DNA from: Acanthamoeba castellanii str. Neff
Taxonomy: Eukaryota; Discosea; Longamoebia; Acanthamoebidae
NCBI RefSeq assembly: GCF_000313135.1
Contig: NW_004457532.1
Span: 872,309 to 895,524, forward strand
Direction: 5' to 3'
DNA length: 23,216 bases
Shown: positions 8,761 through 19,688 of the stretch, piece after piece
How the letters are laid out: every line of letters begins with the position of its first letter
Position numbering within the stretch: the first letter of the stretch is position 1
Notes under the pieces: generated by a model
Told to the model about the DNA's origin: nothing
Databases searched by the model: none
What the model saw: the letters and a program-made list of their open reading frames with translations, nothing else
Program-made: the position numbers and the translations under genes

Positions 8761-11700
8761 TGAGGATGAGAGAGTGAACGGTTTCGGCTTTGGTGGGCCG
8801 CACCCTGGCATGGTGGCCCACCACACAGAAGCGCGACCTAGAGTGATTTGTGAGACTCCATAAGACATGAAAGTAAGAGCGACAAGATGAGCACCTCGCC
8901 AGGCTTGGGCAGAGTGTCATCCAAGCCCTCCTTCATTGCGTGTAGGATATCCCACGCGTCACGATGGTAGACCCGCGCTTCTGGATGTGCGCGACGATAG
9001 GTCTCGATGCAGTGCGCGTCGTTATCTGTGTTGAACAACAACAACAACAACAACAACAATGATGATGATGATGATGACGATAAAAACAAGTGGTTATGTG
9101 TCGTGCGTTGTCGTGTCATGCGGAAGAATGACGTACCGACAGCCCATTTGACATCAACGCCGGCCATCTGGAGGCCAATGGACATGCCGCCGCAGCCGCA
9201 AAAGAGGTCGAACGCAGACATCTTCTTCTCCTCCTCGTCGTCGTCGGTCTTCCTCCCCCGGTCCGGAAGACAGTCGTCGTCGACCTCCATCAGATCCGGC
9301 TTCGCTTTCACGCCGCGTGCCCCGAGTTGGAGGCGCTGCACCTGCTCCTCGCTCAGCCGCTCGAGCTCGGTCGTCTCGTGGTTGAACCGCTCCGCACAGA
9401 AGAAGGTGCAGCTCGGCTCGTCAACTGCTGTCGCGGGGGGGCGGCGGCGGGCGTCCCGGTAGCGAGCCGCCAGTTCGTTGTTGATTCGCTTGCACACGGC
9501 CCGGCGATCCCGCTGGAACCTCGAATTGCTGCGCCCTTGTAGCCTCCGCTTTTTTAACTTCCTCTCGGCGTCGATCTGAGACAGCATCGCTGAGCGTTTC
9601 CTCATTCTGCTTTTCCTCCTCCCCTCCAGCCCATTGCCTTCGTCACTTTCTTTCTCTTCTTCGTCGTCGTCCTTGTTGTTGTCGTCGTCTTCGTTCTCTT
9701 CGTTCTCTTCGTTGTCGGCCTCTAGGTCTCGGTCTTCTTCGTCGGAGTAGGGCGATGGTGCGACGTAGATGTAGTCGATACGGCAGGGCTCATAGAGCAT
9801 GGCCATCGGGTAGTACTCGACATCCGTCGAATCGAACAGCTCGTTCACATGAAACAGCAGCTGTATCGCGCCTTCCGACTCCTCGCCCTCGCCGCCTCTC
9901 CTCTCCTCTTCCTCATCATCCTCATCCTCCTCTTCCTCCTCACCCCTGTCGTACTCGTCGTCTTCGTTGTCCTCCTCATCCTCGTCTTCCTGTTCGTCCT
10001 CGTCTTCGCCATCGTCTTCGTTCTTACCCACATCCACGTAATTTTCATCATCCACGCTGACCTCGCTGTCCCCCTCTTCAAGGTCTTCACTTTCGCTTTC
10101 ATCTTCGCTCTTTGTCGCACGCCTCCATTTCGCTTTCGCTTTTGTTCTTTGGTCGTGGGACGCCGACGCCGACGCCGACGCCCGCGCCTGCATGAGCAGG
10201 CCGCTGTGGACGACCTGGTGGAAGCGGGAGTCGGTGTGGTGGTACATCGTGTGGCCCCCAACCCAGCGCTGGCCGCTGAGCGGGTCCATCCAGAAGCCTG
10301 CGATGCGGATGACGCTCCTGCACAGCGGCTGGTGGTTGGTGGTACGCTCCAGCGGGGTGCTCCACACGAAGGCGCCTTGACCCACCCGGAACTGCTGCTT
10401 GCGCCACGAGAAGGTCGTGCTCGATAGCGGCTGCAGCGTCACTCTATCACCATCCTGCGTCACCACAGTCCTGTCGACACATATCAGCACACGCACACGC
10501 ACACGCGCCACCACACATGGGCAATGCGTACTTCATTCGCTGTGAGTGTTGTTTGGGGTTGTAGCCGGACCACCGGCCGCAGCGCTTCATCGACTCCTCC
10601 CTGGCCTGGAGCACCTCCTCGTAGCTGCCGAAGTAGTCCTCGATGCCCTCCTCGTCCTCGTCGTCCTGCTGAGTGGGGTCGTCGCCGCGGCTCCATCGCT
10701 TGGCGTCGACGAAAACGTGGGTCTCCGCGCTGTAGACGTAGCGGTAAAAGTAGGCCGGCGCTGGAGCTGACATCAGCGCGTCGCGGTCGCGGTCGCGGTC
10801 GCGGTCGTGGCCGCAGATGACGCTCCAGTCGGTGACGTTGTCGATGTAGCGCACGGCGACCTTGGCCTGGACGCACTCGAGCTCGAGCTGGCCTACGTCG
10901 TTCGAGGCGTAGAGCTCGCGCTCGTGCATGATCTTGCGCCCCGCCGGCCCCATGACCGTCTGGTGGGCCGCGTAGAAGTAGCTGCAGGTGAGCGACACGC
11001 CGGTCCCCGCCTCCCCGTCGTGCTCCGACGCGCCGTCTCCCGCCTGGCGGCAGCTGCTGATGCGATCGATGCGCGCAAAGTAGGGGCGGCCCTGCTCGTC
11101 GTTCATCATCACGCAGTCGCCCTTGACGAGCACCACGCGCTCTCGCCTCCCGCTGCGCTCCCACCCCACGCTGATCTCCACCCCGTCCACCACCCGCCAC
11201 CGCTTTCTCCTTCCCCCCGTTCGTTCCGCCTCGTGGTCCTCGCCTTCGCCTTCTCTCTCCTCGTCTTCGCTTTCGCTCATCGTCTCCTCGGCCCCTTCCT
11301 CAGGCGCATCGCCAAGACAGCGAAGCACCCGCAGGCTCTTGTACACGTCGCCCACTCCGTCGTCTCGCTCTTCTCGTTCCTCGCCTTCGCTTTCGCCTTC
11401 GCCTTCCTCGGCGGCCGCTTCTGCAGGCTTGGCGTAGTCGCGCTTCAGGATATCGAGATCGAGCAGCGGCTGGTCGTAGAGCAGGCCATTCTCAGGGTAA
11501 AGCACCTTGCGCCACACGTACGGCTGGCGCGAAGCCGAGGCGCTGGCTGCGGCTGTCGTCGTCGCATTGTCGGCGCGATCGACAGCCGTCAGCGGCGGGA
11601 ATGGATAGCGCCGCGCCGGGTGCCGCTGGTGGCACAGGTCGCAAGGGTCCGGCGGTTCATAAAAGATCGCGCACTGCAGTTTCGGTCACGACGTTAGGAG

Positions 11701-12957
11701 ATGTGCGAGGCGGTGCCACTGTCGTCATCATCATCTTCTTCTTCCACAAAGGTGCGTGTACCTTGCTGACGAGGTTGCTGGCGGTCGTTTCGGCGTAGGT
11801 CTCCGAATACAGCAGCTCGTTGTCGTACTTGTACTGGGGATGTTGGCACCGCCACCGTGTGGTAAGCAAGAGGCACAGAGGGAGGAGGAGAGAGAGGGAG
11901 TGGATGCGCGTAGCGTACCGTCCACGGCTCCTGCAGCTCTGCATCTGCTTGCTCGTAAAACCACTGAAGCCGCACCTTGGTCGTCTGGTCTGAGAAGCCA
12001 GCCACCGTGCAGGGGTAAGCCTTTGCACGCGTGCGGTAGTGACGTGGTGCGTGTGGCAGAGTGGTAAGTGCGTTTGGTACCGGCAGTGTCGAAGAAAATG
12101 CCCACCAGGCGCGCGATGTCCGTCACCGTTTGCCGATGGCGTGTGCTTCGGATCTGGTGTAGTTGGTCGTGGTCATTGTCGCGCCTGTTCGTAAGAGAGT
12201 GTTGGCGCAGCAACGTGCAAGCTGGACGTACCTTCACGCAGTCGTTGACCGTGTAGACCTCGTCGTCCTTGTCAACGGCTGAGAAGAAGTGTTTTTCTCC
12301 GACGCAGTTGCCCTTGGCGTCCCACACCTTCTCCACGTGGAAAGCCTCGCCCAGGGTTTTAACATTGGGCCGGGCGTGTGCGTTCTCACTGAGCTTGGCG
12401 ATCGCCCTGCGCTCCTCGGGCGATAGTTGGCTTTGGGGAGGACAAAGTCACTTGACTGCCAAACACGCACCACAGAAATTACGCACGCCAAGCAAGGGAG
12501 CACGTACAAGAAGCCATCTTCAGTTTCGGTGGGTGAGACCTTGCAGAGAACAGAGGCTCTGGAGATCCTGTCGAAGTCGTTTGTGCATTCATAAAGCAGG
12601 TATTGATTCTCTGTTGTCGTGTTCACTGGCGTAAGGTGCAAGAGATCCGGATTGGGGAGAAGGGAGGGTGTACCAAGCAACTGGAGCCACTGCACAAGGA
12701 TGTCACTGGCTTGGTCTCCAGGTACCTCCTCAACTTGACACAGCCAAAACAACTGCACAAATGTCAGAACAAACAACACAATTCAAAAACAAGATGGCAA
12801 GGTGCACCTCCATGCCTTCTGGCAAGATTGCAAGGAAATCAGCTCTTTGGAATTCATCTTCCTTTTTCATCTTTAACTCTTCCTCATTCTCAATCTGAGG
12901 TAGAACGATTCTCATGTTGTGTTGCAGGCCATGTGGCACAGTCCGCCTTGTGTCCAT
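7609..12957 (-). CDS. DNMT1-like cytosine-5 DNA methyltransferase with multiple BAH domains
   Basis: Fourteen exons: 12957-12808, 12752-12508, 12430-12232, 12153-12081, 11989-11919, 11833-11762, 11673-10532, 10470-9137, 9025-8895, 8837-8780, 8728-8503, 8440-7886, 7814-7744, 7679-7609; phases close to 1,465 aa. It transfers methyl groups from SAM to DNA cytosine. The C-terminal domain has motif I FDLFCGCGG (1071), motif IV GGPPCQG with catalytic Cys about 1149, motif VI MENV (1190), motif VIII GQYGLAQDRWRFF and motif X QVGNAVPPLVAKAIG, so it looks active. Upstream are BAH domains near residues 185-280 (NELLYSETY), 450-550 (RELYASNDV) and 675-890 (NELFDSTDV, with an acidic insert), plus a BAH-like region near 35-125. 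No RFTS, CXXC finger or chromodomain is seen. The start at 12957 is the first in-frame ATG. The exon 10/11 junction (8780/8728, 51-nt intron) is least certain. Both gene ends are CpG-depleted. Confidence 0.87.
9034..9077. repeat. AAC and GAT trinucleotide repeats in methyltransferase intron 8
   Basis: Adjacent (AAC)n and (GAT)n microsatellites lie inside intron 9026-9136. They are non-coding in the gene model. Confidence 0.8.
10780..10807 (-). repeat. Coding hexanucleotide repeat giving Asp-Arg dipeptides
   Basis: CGGTCG repeat units within exon 7 of the methyltransferase gene, read on the minus strand as HDRDRDRDRD between the second and third BAH domains. Probably a recent in-frame expansion in a linker. 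Confidence 0.75.
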
Positions 12958-13080
12958 CTTGGTTGTTGATTTGAAATCAAGATCAAATGGAAAATACCAA
13001 CAGTCATGCAAATTTCAGGGCACCAAACAAAGTGGAAAGCACAGGTCTACCTCACAAAGGGTGCGTGTGAAAGGTTGGTG
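12661..13080. other. CpG-depleted segment covering the 5' end and promoter of the methyltransferase gene
   Basis: By eye there are about 3 CpG in 420 bp, while CpG density returns to normal immediately beyond 13081 in the TM9 gene. It covers exon 1, part of exon 2 and the putative promoter. The 172-bp gap 12958-13129 holds no other gene. Confidence 0.7.
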
Positions 13081-13129
13081 CACGTTGTGGACACGAAAAA
13101 GAAAGAAAGGGCGGGTTTGTGTGCGACAC

Positions 13130-15625
13130 TTAGTCGACGTGGATGTTCCTGTAGATGTTCCTCACGAAGACGAGGGCCGACCACCAGCCCACGGTGCCAA
13201 GCATCACGAAGAAGAACCACGAGACCAGAGACATGTAGCCAAAGTAGAACGACAGCTGCAAGAAACCGTGCATCTTCGACCTGGTAGTGGCGGTGGCGTG
13301 AAGGGTTATTCACACGTGGAGAGGCGATGTAGAAGATCAGGCAGGGAATACGACGACTACATACCTGTAGGCGTAGTAGAAGAAGGAGTGGACAAAGATG
13401 AAGACGCCAGTCGATCCGCCGCTGGCGAAAGAGCGCCACCACCACCTGTAGTCCTCCATGGACAGCTGGAAGTAGGTGAGGGCGATGGTGATGCACGCCG
13501 TCACGACGATGAGAATCAGGAAGACGAGAGCGAGAATTCCCCAGAGCGTGTAGGAGTTGTGGCCCCACACGGACGTGTAGATGTAGTACAGCTCTGCATC
13601 ACACCGTCGACGCGCGGTTAGTACTTACCGCGCTACCCCACCATCACACGAGAGACCAGCAGCAGAACAAAAGAGGGGATGGGCAACCGATGTAGATGGC
13701 CGAGAACGGAAGGAAACCGGCCATGATCATCTGCACGGGAGCTTGCCTATACCACGGAATGGAGGGAATTTGCCTGGAGAGACGAGAACACCATCGATAA
13801 TGAGTAAAGAGGGGAAGGAGAAGAAGGGCAAGTGGGCAGCTGAGGTGTGCCTACCTCGGGGCCATCTTGGTGCGGCACGGGGCAGCGAACTCGGTGGCGC
13901 CGAGCCTCCTTCCGGCAATGCCGCCAAAGACGGTCAGGGGCAGGCCCACTGCACATGAAGAGGAGGTGTGAGATTGTGGCACCACGATGTCAAGTGTGGA
14001 ATGAATAGGAACGCAGGCGGGAGCTATTCGTAGTATCAATATATAATATATATAATATATATATTCGTCGTATCTAGAAAGAGAAAGAAATAAAATAGAA
14101 AGAAATACATACCAAAGACCCAGATGAGGCACACGGTGACCACGGCCCAGAAGGAGATGGCAGTCGTGGTGCCATACGAAAGCGCCGTGCTGTTCACGAA
14201 GGTGAACACGGAGAGGAAAGGAACGGCGAAGAGAGACGCGCAGAGAAGAATGTTCCACGACCACTTTTGGCCCTGCATCTGTCGGAAGAGGCGGGCGGAA
14301 ACACCGCCGGCGACGGCGGAGGTGAGGGCGTAGAGGACGATGGTGGCGGTGTAGAGCGAGCCGTGGGAGCCGGGGTAGAACATGCCCACGAGGGCCAGGA
14401 GGAGCAGGCCGGCGGCGATACAGAGGAACTGGGCGCCGGTGCCCACCATGGCGCAGAAGAGGTTCTTGGCGGGAGGGAAGCGGAAGACGTCGCCGTGCAC
14501 CAGCTTCCAGCCGTAGTCCTCTTCGTCGGCCTCCTCCTCGTTGTAGCGCGAGTAGTCGCTCTTGAGGACGCGCATGATGATGATCGAGAGGAAGCCGGTG
14601 AGGAGGATCACCAGCACGAACGAGTTCATGATCGACAGCCAGTGGATCTCCATCTCCGAGTTGAAGAAGAGCGAGGGCAGGTAGACACGGTCCTCGAAGG
14701 GCGTGTCGGTCTCGTGCCACTTGACGGCGTAGGTGAAATGCACCGACTGCTCGTTGGGCGTCAGCTCGTTCAGCTCTACCACCTTGCGCAGGTCGGACGT
14801 CACGTTTACCGCGATGACCTGTCCGTATTGCAACAACAACAACGACGACACGACGCCGATGCCAGCACGTTTCCGGTGTTAGACTAAGTAGCGCGGTCAG
14901 TCACGGTGACTGGTGCTGAGGGACGAAAGAAGAAAAGATGGAACAATAAAAGGATGAAGCTCGGGCCGTACCTGATTCTTGTTATAGAGGACGTTGAACT
15001 GGACGTGCGTGAAGAGGTAGTGCTTGTCTCCGTCCACAGTGCCGATAAAGCCGTGAACAGGCAGGTCATCTGTGGCAGGATCACGCCATTGATGAGACAG
15101 AGATTGTGGCAACAAGAACAGAAATCGCTTGAGATGGACGAACCGCAAAGCAATTCGAAGTAGTAGTATTCCTCGATGGCCTTCTTGAGGCGGGTCACCT
15201 CTTCGACGGTGAATTGCTTGCTGCACAGGGGCTTATCCTTCTCCTCCACTGATTGGGTGGGATGCAAGAACGGATTAGTCGTGAGGCCACAAGGCCAAGG
15301 AGACGCAGTATCTGGACGAACCTTTGAATTTGAGCACGTAGAGAGACTTTTTGAATTCATCACCTTCGAGGCTCTCGCCCAAGTTGAAGGTTCGGTCAGG
15401 AGAGCGCTGCTCCTTGGGTGGAGCGCACACGGGAAGAGAGTAGTAGCCATAGATTTCCGAGGGATTGGCGTAGGGGCCGATCGTGTTTACCAAGAAGGGG
15501 ATCACCTCGCCATCCTTGTATTCGTAGTTATCTTCATCAGCCCTCACCACGAATGGAGAAAGGGCGCAGAACAGGAGCACGAGTGTGAGGAAGGTTCGCC
15601 GTGAGCGCAATCTGCGGCCTTCCAT
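13130..15625 (-). CDS. TM9SF1: TM9 superfamily (nonaspanin) membrane protein, TM9SF1-like
   Basis: Eight exons: 15625-15322, 15248-15144, 15069-14972, 14818-14113, 13948-13855, 13773-13688, 13593-13365, 13280-13130; 590 aa, the usual family length. TM9 proteins are endosome/Golgi proteins needed for adhesion and phagocytosis in amoebae. A signal peptide ([15 protein letters not shown]) precedes a luminal domain with the family blocks [12 protein letters not shown] and [10 protein letters not shown]. After about residue 200 come nine hydrophobic segments with [47 protein letters not shown] and [11 protein letters not shown], closest to TM9SF1. The C-terminus is RNIHVD, where most members end in a Lys-x-Asp COPI signal. 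TM9SF1 versus other paralogues is my judgement from recalled motifs. It diverges from HAUS5 across a 170-bp promoter. Confidence 0.9.
14034..14066. repeat. AT-rich tract in TM9 intron 4
   Basis: A short TATA-type simple repeat in the 164-nt intron 13949-14112, strikingly A/T-rich in a GC-rich region. Non-coding. Confidence 0.7.
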
Positions 15626-15795
15626 CTTCTCTGGGCGAATTCTTTGTGCTGTGGGACGTGGCGGACACCTTTCATTTTGTTTTATTTTGATTTCTTTTGT
15701 TTTATTTTTTGCCGGCCACTTTTTGGCGGGAAGACCAGGCAACACAAACACCTCCACACCGAAAAGGCCTCGAGCAACTCAAGTAAATTGACGAG
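15626..15795. promoter_or_regulatory. Divergent promoter between TM9SF and HAUS5
   Basis: This 170-bp region lies between two opposite start codons and must supply both promoters. It contains T-rich stretches (15670-15715) and one E2F-like element, annotated separately. Confidence 0.6.
15721..15732 (+). promoter_or_regulatory. E2F/DP-like site in the HAUS5 promoter
   Basis: The sequence TTTTGGCGGGAA is an excellent match to the E2F consensus TTTSSCGCSAAA-type site. It is 64 bp before the HAUS5 start codon. HAUS5 is a mitotic gene, so S/G2-phase control is plausible but inferred. Confidence 0.45.
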
Positions 15796-18581
15796 ATGAG
15801 TGGCAATCGGGAAGAGCTAGCCAAGCGCCTTGCGGCATGGTCGAGAGATGAACTTGGGCTCTCCTCTTCCAAGGACAACTTGCCCACCGCCTGCCCCAAC
15901 AAAGAGGAGCTGAAGATTCTATGCCGAGGCAACATGGTACACGCCACCTGTACTGAATGAAAATCAACCGCCACCCTCCGATTTTGAAGTGCCTCTCGAC
16001 GCAAATCATCAGCTTTCGGTGTGGGCGTTTTTCCTCGAGCGCGTACGTTCACCAGAGAACGTGGCCGACGTGCGAGCCAACATTCTCCTGTACTACCCTC
16101 CTCCCCCTGCAACAAACCATGTGGAAAGCCAGCGCCATGACACCACAGCATTCTCTGTCTGGCAAGGACCTTGCATTCTCATTCCAACCCGTTTTTTTGG
16201 CTTCCAGCCAACACAACAAGAAGAAGCTCGCGCGAGCGGCAGCGCGAGAACAAGAACTGAAGAAGCTCAAGGCACAACGGAAGACCGTTTCGTCGTCACT
16301 GAGCGCTGTGCGCGCTAAGCTAGAGAGCGTGGAGAAGGAGGTGCATGCCCTCAAGCAAGGGCTGGTGCAGAATGGTACTCTCATCGCCGCCCCCTCTTCA
16401 CCACATTCAGCCGCGAAGCCCAACCTGGCGTGTTAATTCCATTCGCTCCACGCCATCATCCACGCCCACGCCACCTGCCAGACAAACAGATGCGCGAGCA
16501 AAAGAATCGGGTCGAGGCGATGGAAAAGCGAGCGCTTGCGTTGGCTGCCCTCGACCAGAAGACGCTCACCGACACGCTGGTGGTCAAGGAGTACATCACC
16601 AGGCTCAGCCAAGCCCTCAACGGCCCTGCTCAGTCAGATGAGGGGTATTACGCTCGTTTGCTCGCCTTTCTTCTTCCGCATGGTCGTCTCAACTCCATTG
16701 TTGGCGGTTGTCTTCGCGCGCAGGGAGCATTCGAGCACAACCACCTATGGAACCAAAGCTGCGAACAGCGGCATGTCGTTGCAGACCGGGTCGCTGGTGC
16801 GTGATCGTCGGGCCTTGAGCGCGCGCGATCAGCAAAGATCACTCACTTGGCGTTGGCTCACTTGCAGCAATTAACAACAACACCGGGTTGCTTCTGTTGC
16901 GTTTTGAGCAGATGCGAGTCCGAGAAGCGTGGGAAGGTATGCGGGGAGACATTGCGCAGGCCCTCGAATCCGGCGACCTGCGCCAGCCCGATGCGCTCGC
17001 CCTGCAACGGCACGCGCGCAACCTGGGCTGCCTCGACGGCGGCGAAGCGCTGCGCTGTATTGCCGCCATAGCCGCGCAGGATCTCGCCTTGCTCGAGGAG
17101 GTACCGCCACGCCACCCGTGCTCTTCGTGGCCACGTCACCTTTTTACAAAAAGTGCCCCGTCGGGACTATGTGTGGACTGACTCGCTGCGTTGGCCGCCG
17201 CAGTCCGACATGTTCGCCGACGCCTATGACTACGGGGAGGTGCGCTGGCGCATCAAGCTGGGGCTGGAGGCGCAAGAACTCCGCTTCGTCGAGACGCAGG
17301 CCGTCGTGAATGAGGCGCGCGCCACCCGCCTCCTCTGCGAATCGCTCCTGCAGCAGCAGCCGCAGCCGCCTCTGGCGCACGACCTCGACAGCGGAGCCCG
17401 ACGCCTTCGAGATGCCGAGGTGGAGCTTGAGGGCGTCAAACTGGCGCTCAAGACCCTCGGCGACTACATCCGGAAGATGGAGCTGGTCAAGGAGGCGCAC
17501 CAGCGCCAGCTGGCGCCCCTGCAGACCAAGGTGGCCGAGATCCGCCGGTTCGACGTGGAGCACCGGGACAAGCAGAAGTCCGTGGCCTGGCTGGCCGCAC
17601 GTGTCGCCAGGGAACGAGCCCTGCTTCCGGGCGAACAGGTTCGGCGACCGACCTCCCCCCCACCTCCGGCATTTCCCCCCGTGCTTGGACGGAGGATTAC
17701 CAAGTGGTATTCCTCCTTCGCAGACCAAAACGAAGCTCGTCGTTCGCCAAACGCTCAAGGCCTTCCGCTATCCGCTACCGGAGGCTGTGCGCTCCCTGCG
17801 GCGCTGCCTCGAGCCCGTGCCCGCCCTTCCACTCGCTCCGATCCCGTTCTACCCGACGTGGTACCCAGCTTCTCTCTCTCTCTCTTGTTTTTGCGCTTAT
17901 TACTTGGAATCGGCCAGGCGCCATTGCTCACCTTCCTGTGATCCTTGTCGCGCAGGGACGCCTCTCTCCTCGGAGCGCTTTCGGTGCCCGCCTACAGTGC
18001 GCCGAGCAGCCTCTTGCCTCGCGCCGCCGACATGAAGTACAGCGAACGTGCGGAGGTGGTCAAGGCTCAACATTGGACCCAGCTCAGTGGCATGGGCGAG
18101 AAGGAGGGAGAGGAAGCCCTGGCCAGGCAGAGCAAGAAGAGGGCGGCCACGCTGAAGGGTATGTGCGTGTTAACGCCGATGGCTGACACTACGGAGCCGA
18201 GGCTGACAAGTGCACACTTCTTGTGATCGTCGTGCTGCGCTTCCCAAACAGAGGTGAGCAAGGTGCTGGCCGCTCAACGGAAGATCCAAGAGGAGGTGTG
18301 GATACCAGCGCTAGACGGGTGCGAAGGCAACGCGCGTGGTGCCCTGAAGCAAGTGCCGGCTGTGCACCAGTACATCCAGCACTGGTACGCCACGCCACAC
18401 CGGAAAACTCAGCAGCGATGATGGTCCCTCGGCCACGGGTCGGTGCTAATCGCTCTCGGCCGACAGGTGGGAGCAGCCAGGTCAGTTCTCGGCGCCGTTC
18501 GTGCGGGTGAAGGGGAAGAACGTGGAAGAGTGGCTACAGGTCATCCGCTGCCAGCCCGCAGCATCGCTTTCACCCATGTAG
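15796..18581 (+). CDS. HAUS5: Augmin (HAUS) complex subunit 5
   Basis: Eleven exons: 15796-15936, 16013-16089, 16208-16374, 16482-16644, 16724-16800, 16868-17100, 17204-17638, 17724-17860, 17956-18158, 18252-18384, 18467-18581; 626 aa, near the human length of 633. Augmin recruits gamma-tubulin to spindle microtubules to nucleate new branches. The N-terminal block ELKILCRGNM...VWAFFLERVRSPENVADVRANIL aligns with the HAUS5 start (human LCLGQGADIWAYILQHVHS). Most of the rest is charged coiled coil, for example residues 73-125 and the 17204-17638 exon. The conserved C-terminal block is HWWEQPGQF. No catalytic motif is expected. The start is the first ATG, and phases agree at all ten introns. It is convergent with RPL17. 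Confidence 0.85.
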
Positions 18582-18733
18582 CGCTGCTCCACATCATGAT
18601 AACAGAGTTGCGTTTCCCAAAACAGTGTGTCCGAGCTGCGTGTAAGGGAGGGCGTGAGGAGCGGGAAGCCAAGGATGCGAGAAAGAGTTTGTTTTTGAGT
18701 ATTTATTTGATCTGGACATCGAACCCTCCACGC
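18582..18733. other. Convergent 3' region between HAUS5 and RPL17
   Basis: This gap holds both 3' UTRs. A minus-strand AATAAA at 18707-18702 serves RPL17, about 27 nt after its stop. I see no clear AATAAA for HAUS5. Confidence 0.5.
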
Positions 18734-19458
18734 TTAGGCGGACTCCGTGGTGTCGGCCTTCTTCTTGTCGCTCTTGGGCTTCTGGACGTGCGTCGCCTTC
18801 TCGGTAAGGATGACCTCGATGTGGCAGGGGTTGGACATGTAGGGGTTGATCCTACCGTGGGCACGGTAGGTCCTCCTCCTCTGCTTCTGGGCCTTGTTGA
18901 CCTGAACCCACGAAACGTAGAGGGCGTCCACATCAAGACCCTTGACCTGGAGATGGGAAGAGTGATGAGCCCAATGCAGCAGGAAAAAAATCACATTACT
19001 CCGTTGAAACGATTGGACCAGCAATTCGGGGAGTGTTACCTCAGCGTTGCTCTCGGCGTTCTTCAAGAGGCCAAGAATGAACTCAGCGGACTTCTTGGGC
19101 CAACGGGCCTGGGTGGAAAGGTGGTGCTGCTTGGCCTGAGCGTGCCTGCCAACGCCGCCGTTGTACCTCCTGAAAGGCACGGCCTGCTTGTGCTTGACGA
19201 CATCCTCGAGGAACTGGACGGCCTTCCTGTAGCCAAGACCCTGGATGGCGGCAGCCGTCTCCCTGGTGTTCTTGAAGTGAACACGGAGGTCGGAGCCCCT
19301 AGCCTTAGCGGCTAAATAGAAAGAAATCACGCCAGGGGTAAGCGAAGCCCACGCATGTAATCTTGATTAACCATCCAAGGGCATGTTCGAGAAGCTTCGT
19401 AGCGCAACGTACCCTTAGTGGGGTTTTCGGGTTCCCTGCCGTAGATGCCTCTGCCCAT
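18734..19458 (-). CDS. RPL17: 60S ribosomal protein L17 (uL22)
   Basis: Three exons: 19458-19413, 19311-19040, 18946-18734; 176 aa. It lies at the polypeptide exit tunnel of the large ribosomal subunit. Nearly the whole protein matches the eukaryotic family: [79 protein letters not shown] and [11 protein letters not shown]. The C-terminus is a short Lys-rich tail. Introns are 101 and 93 nt, with phases agreeing. The ATG sits in [15 protein letters not shown], shorter by some residues than the animal N-terminus but continuous with the conserved core. Confidence 0.96.
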
Positions 19459-19688
19459 GGTGATCGATAGAAGAGAAAGAAGAAGGGGGCGGGGGATACT
19501 GATGGCTCCGCGAAGAGAAGAAAGAAAGAGCAAAATCCGTCGTCCCTGGATTATTCTAGGCAGTGTGTGTCGACAGAAATAAATAACATTAAAAAATCTT
19601 TATTGAAACTTGCTGCTCGCACAGTTCCCCAGCCAGCCGTCGCGCACCCAGAGGCCACGCGCGCGTACACACACGTGCGGAACAGTCA
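19459..19688. promoter_or_regulatory. RPL17 promoter and 3' UTR of the upstream DUF3592-like gene
   Basis: Minus-strand AATAAA at 19604-19599 lies about 85 nt after the stop of the DUF3592-like gene. The remaining roughly 140 bp, with C/T-rich sequence on the minus strand just before the RPL17 ATG, resembles the pyrimidine-rich leader typical of ribosomal protein genes. Confidence 0.5.

Noticed and set aside
9849..10427. Plus-strand ORF with hydrophobic stretches as a membrane protein
   Set aside because: It is the complement of the acidic (Glu/Asp) insert in the third BAH region; reverse complements of GAR/GAY codons create Leu/Phe/Val runs.
10807..11697. Long plus-strand ORF (296 codons) as a gene
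   Set aside because: It is antisense to exon 7 of the methyltransferase, shows Ala/Arg/Val-rich shadow composition, and has no recognisable domain.
12049..12090. tRNA-like A box (tggcagagtggtaag)
   Set aside because: No B box or acceptor-stem pairing follows; the segment is an intron/exon boundary of the methyltransferase gene.
13851..14720. Minus-strand 289-codon ORF in another frame of the TM9 gene
   Set aside because: It overlaps the conserved TM9 exons and is rich in Arg/His/Pro, typical of a frame-shifted GC-rich shadow.
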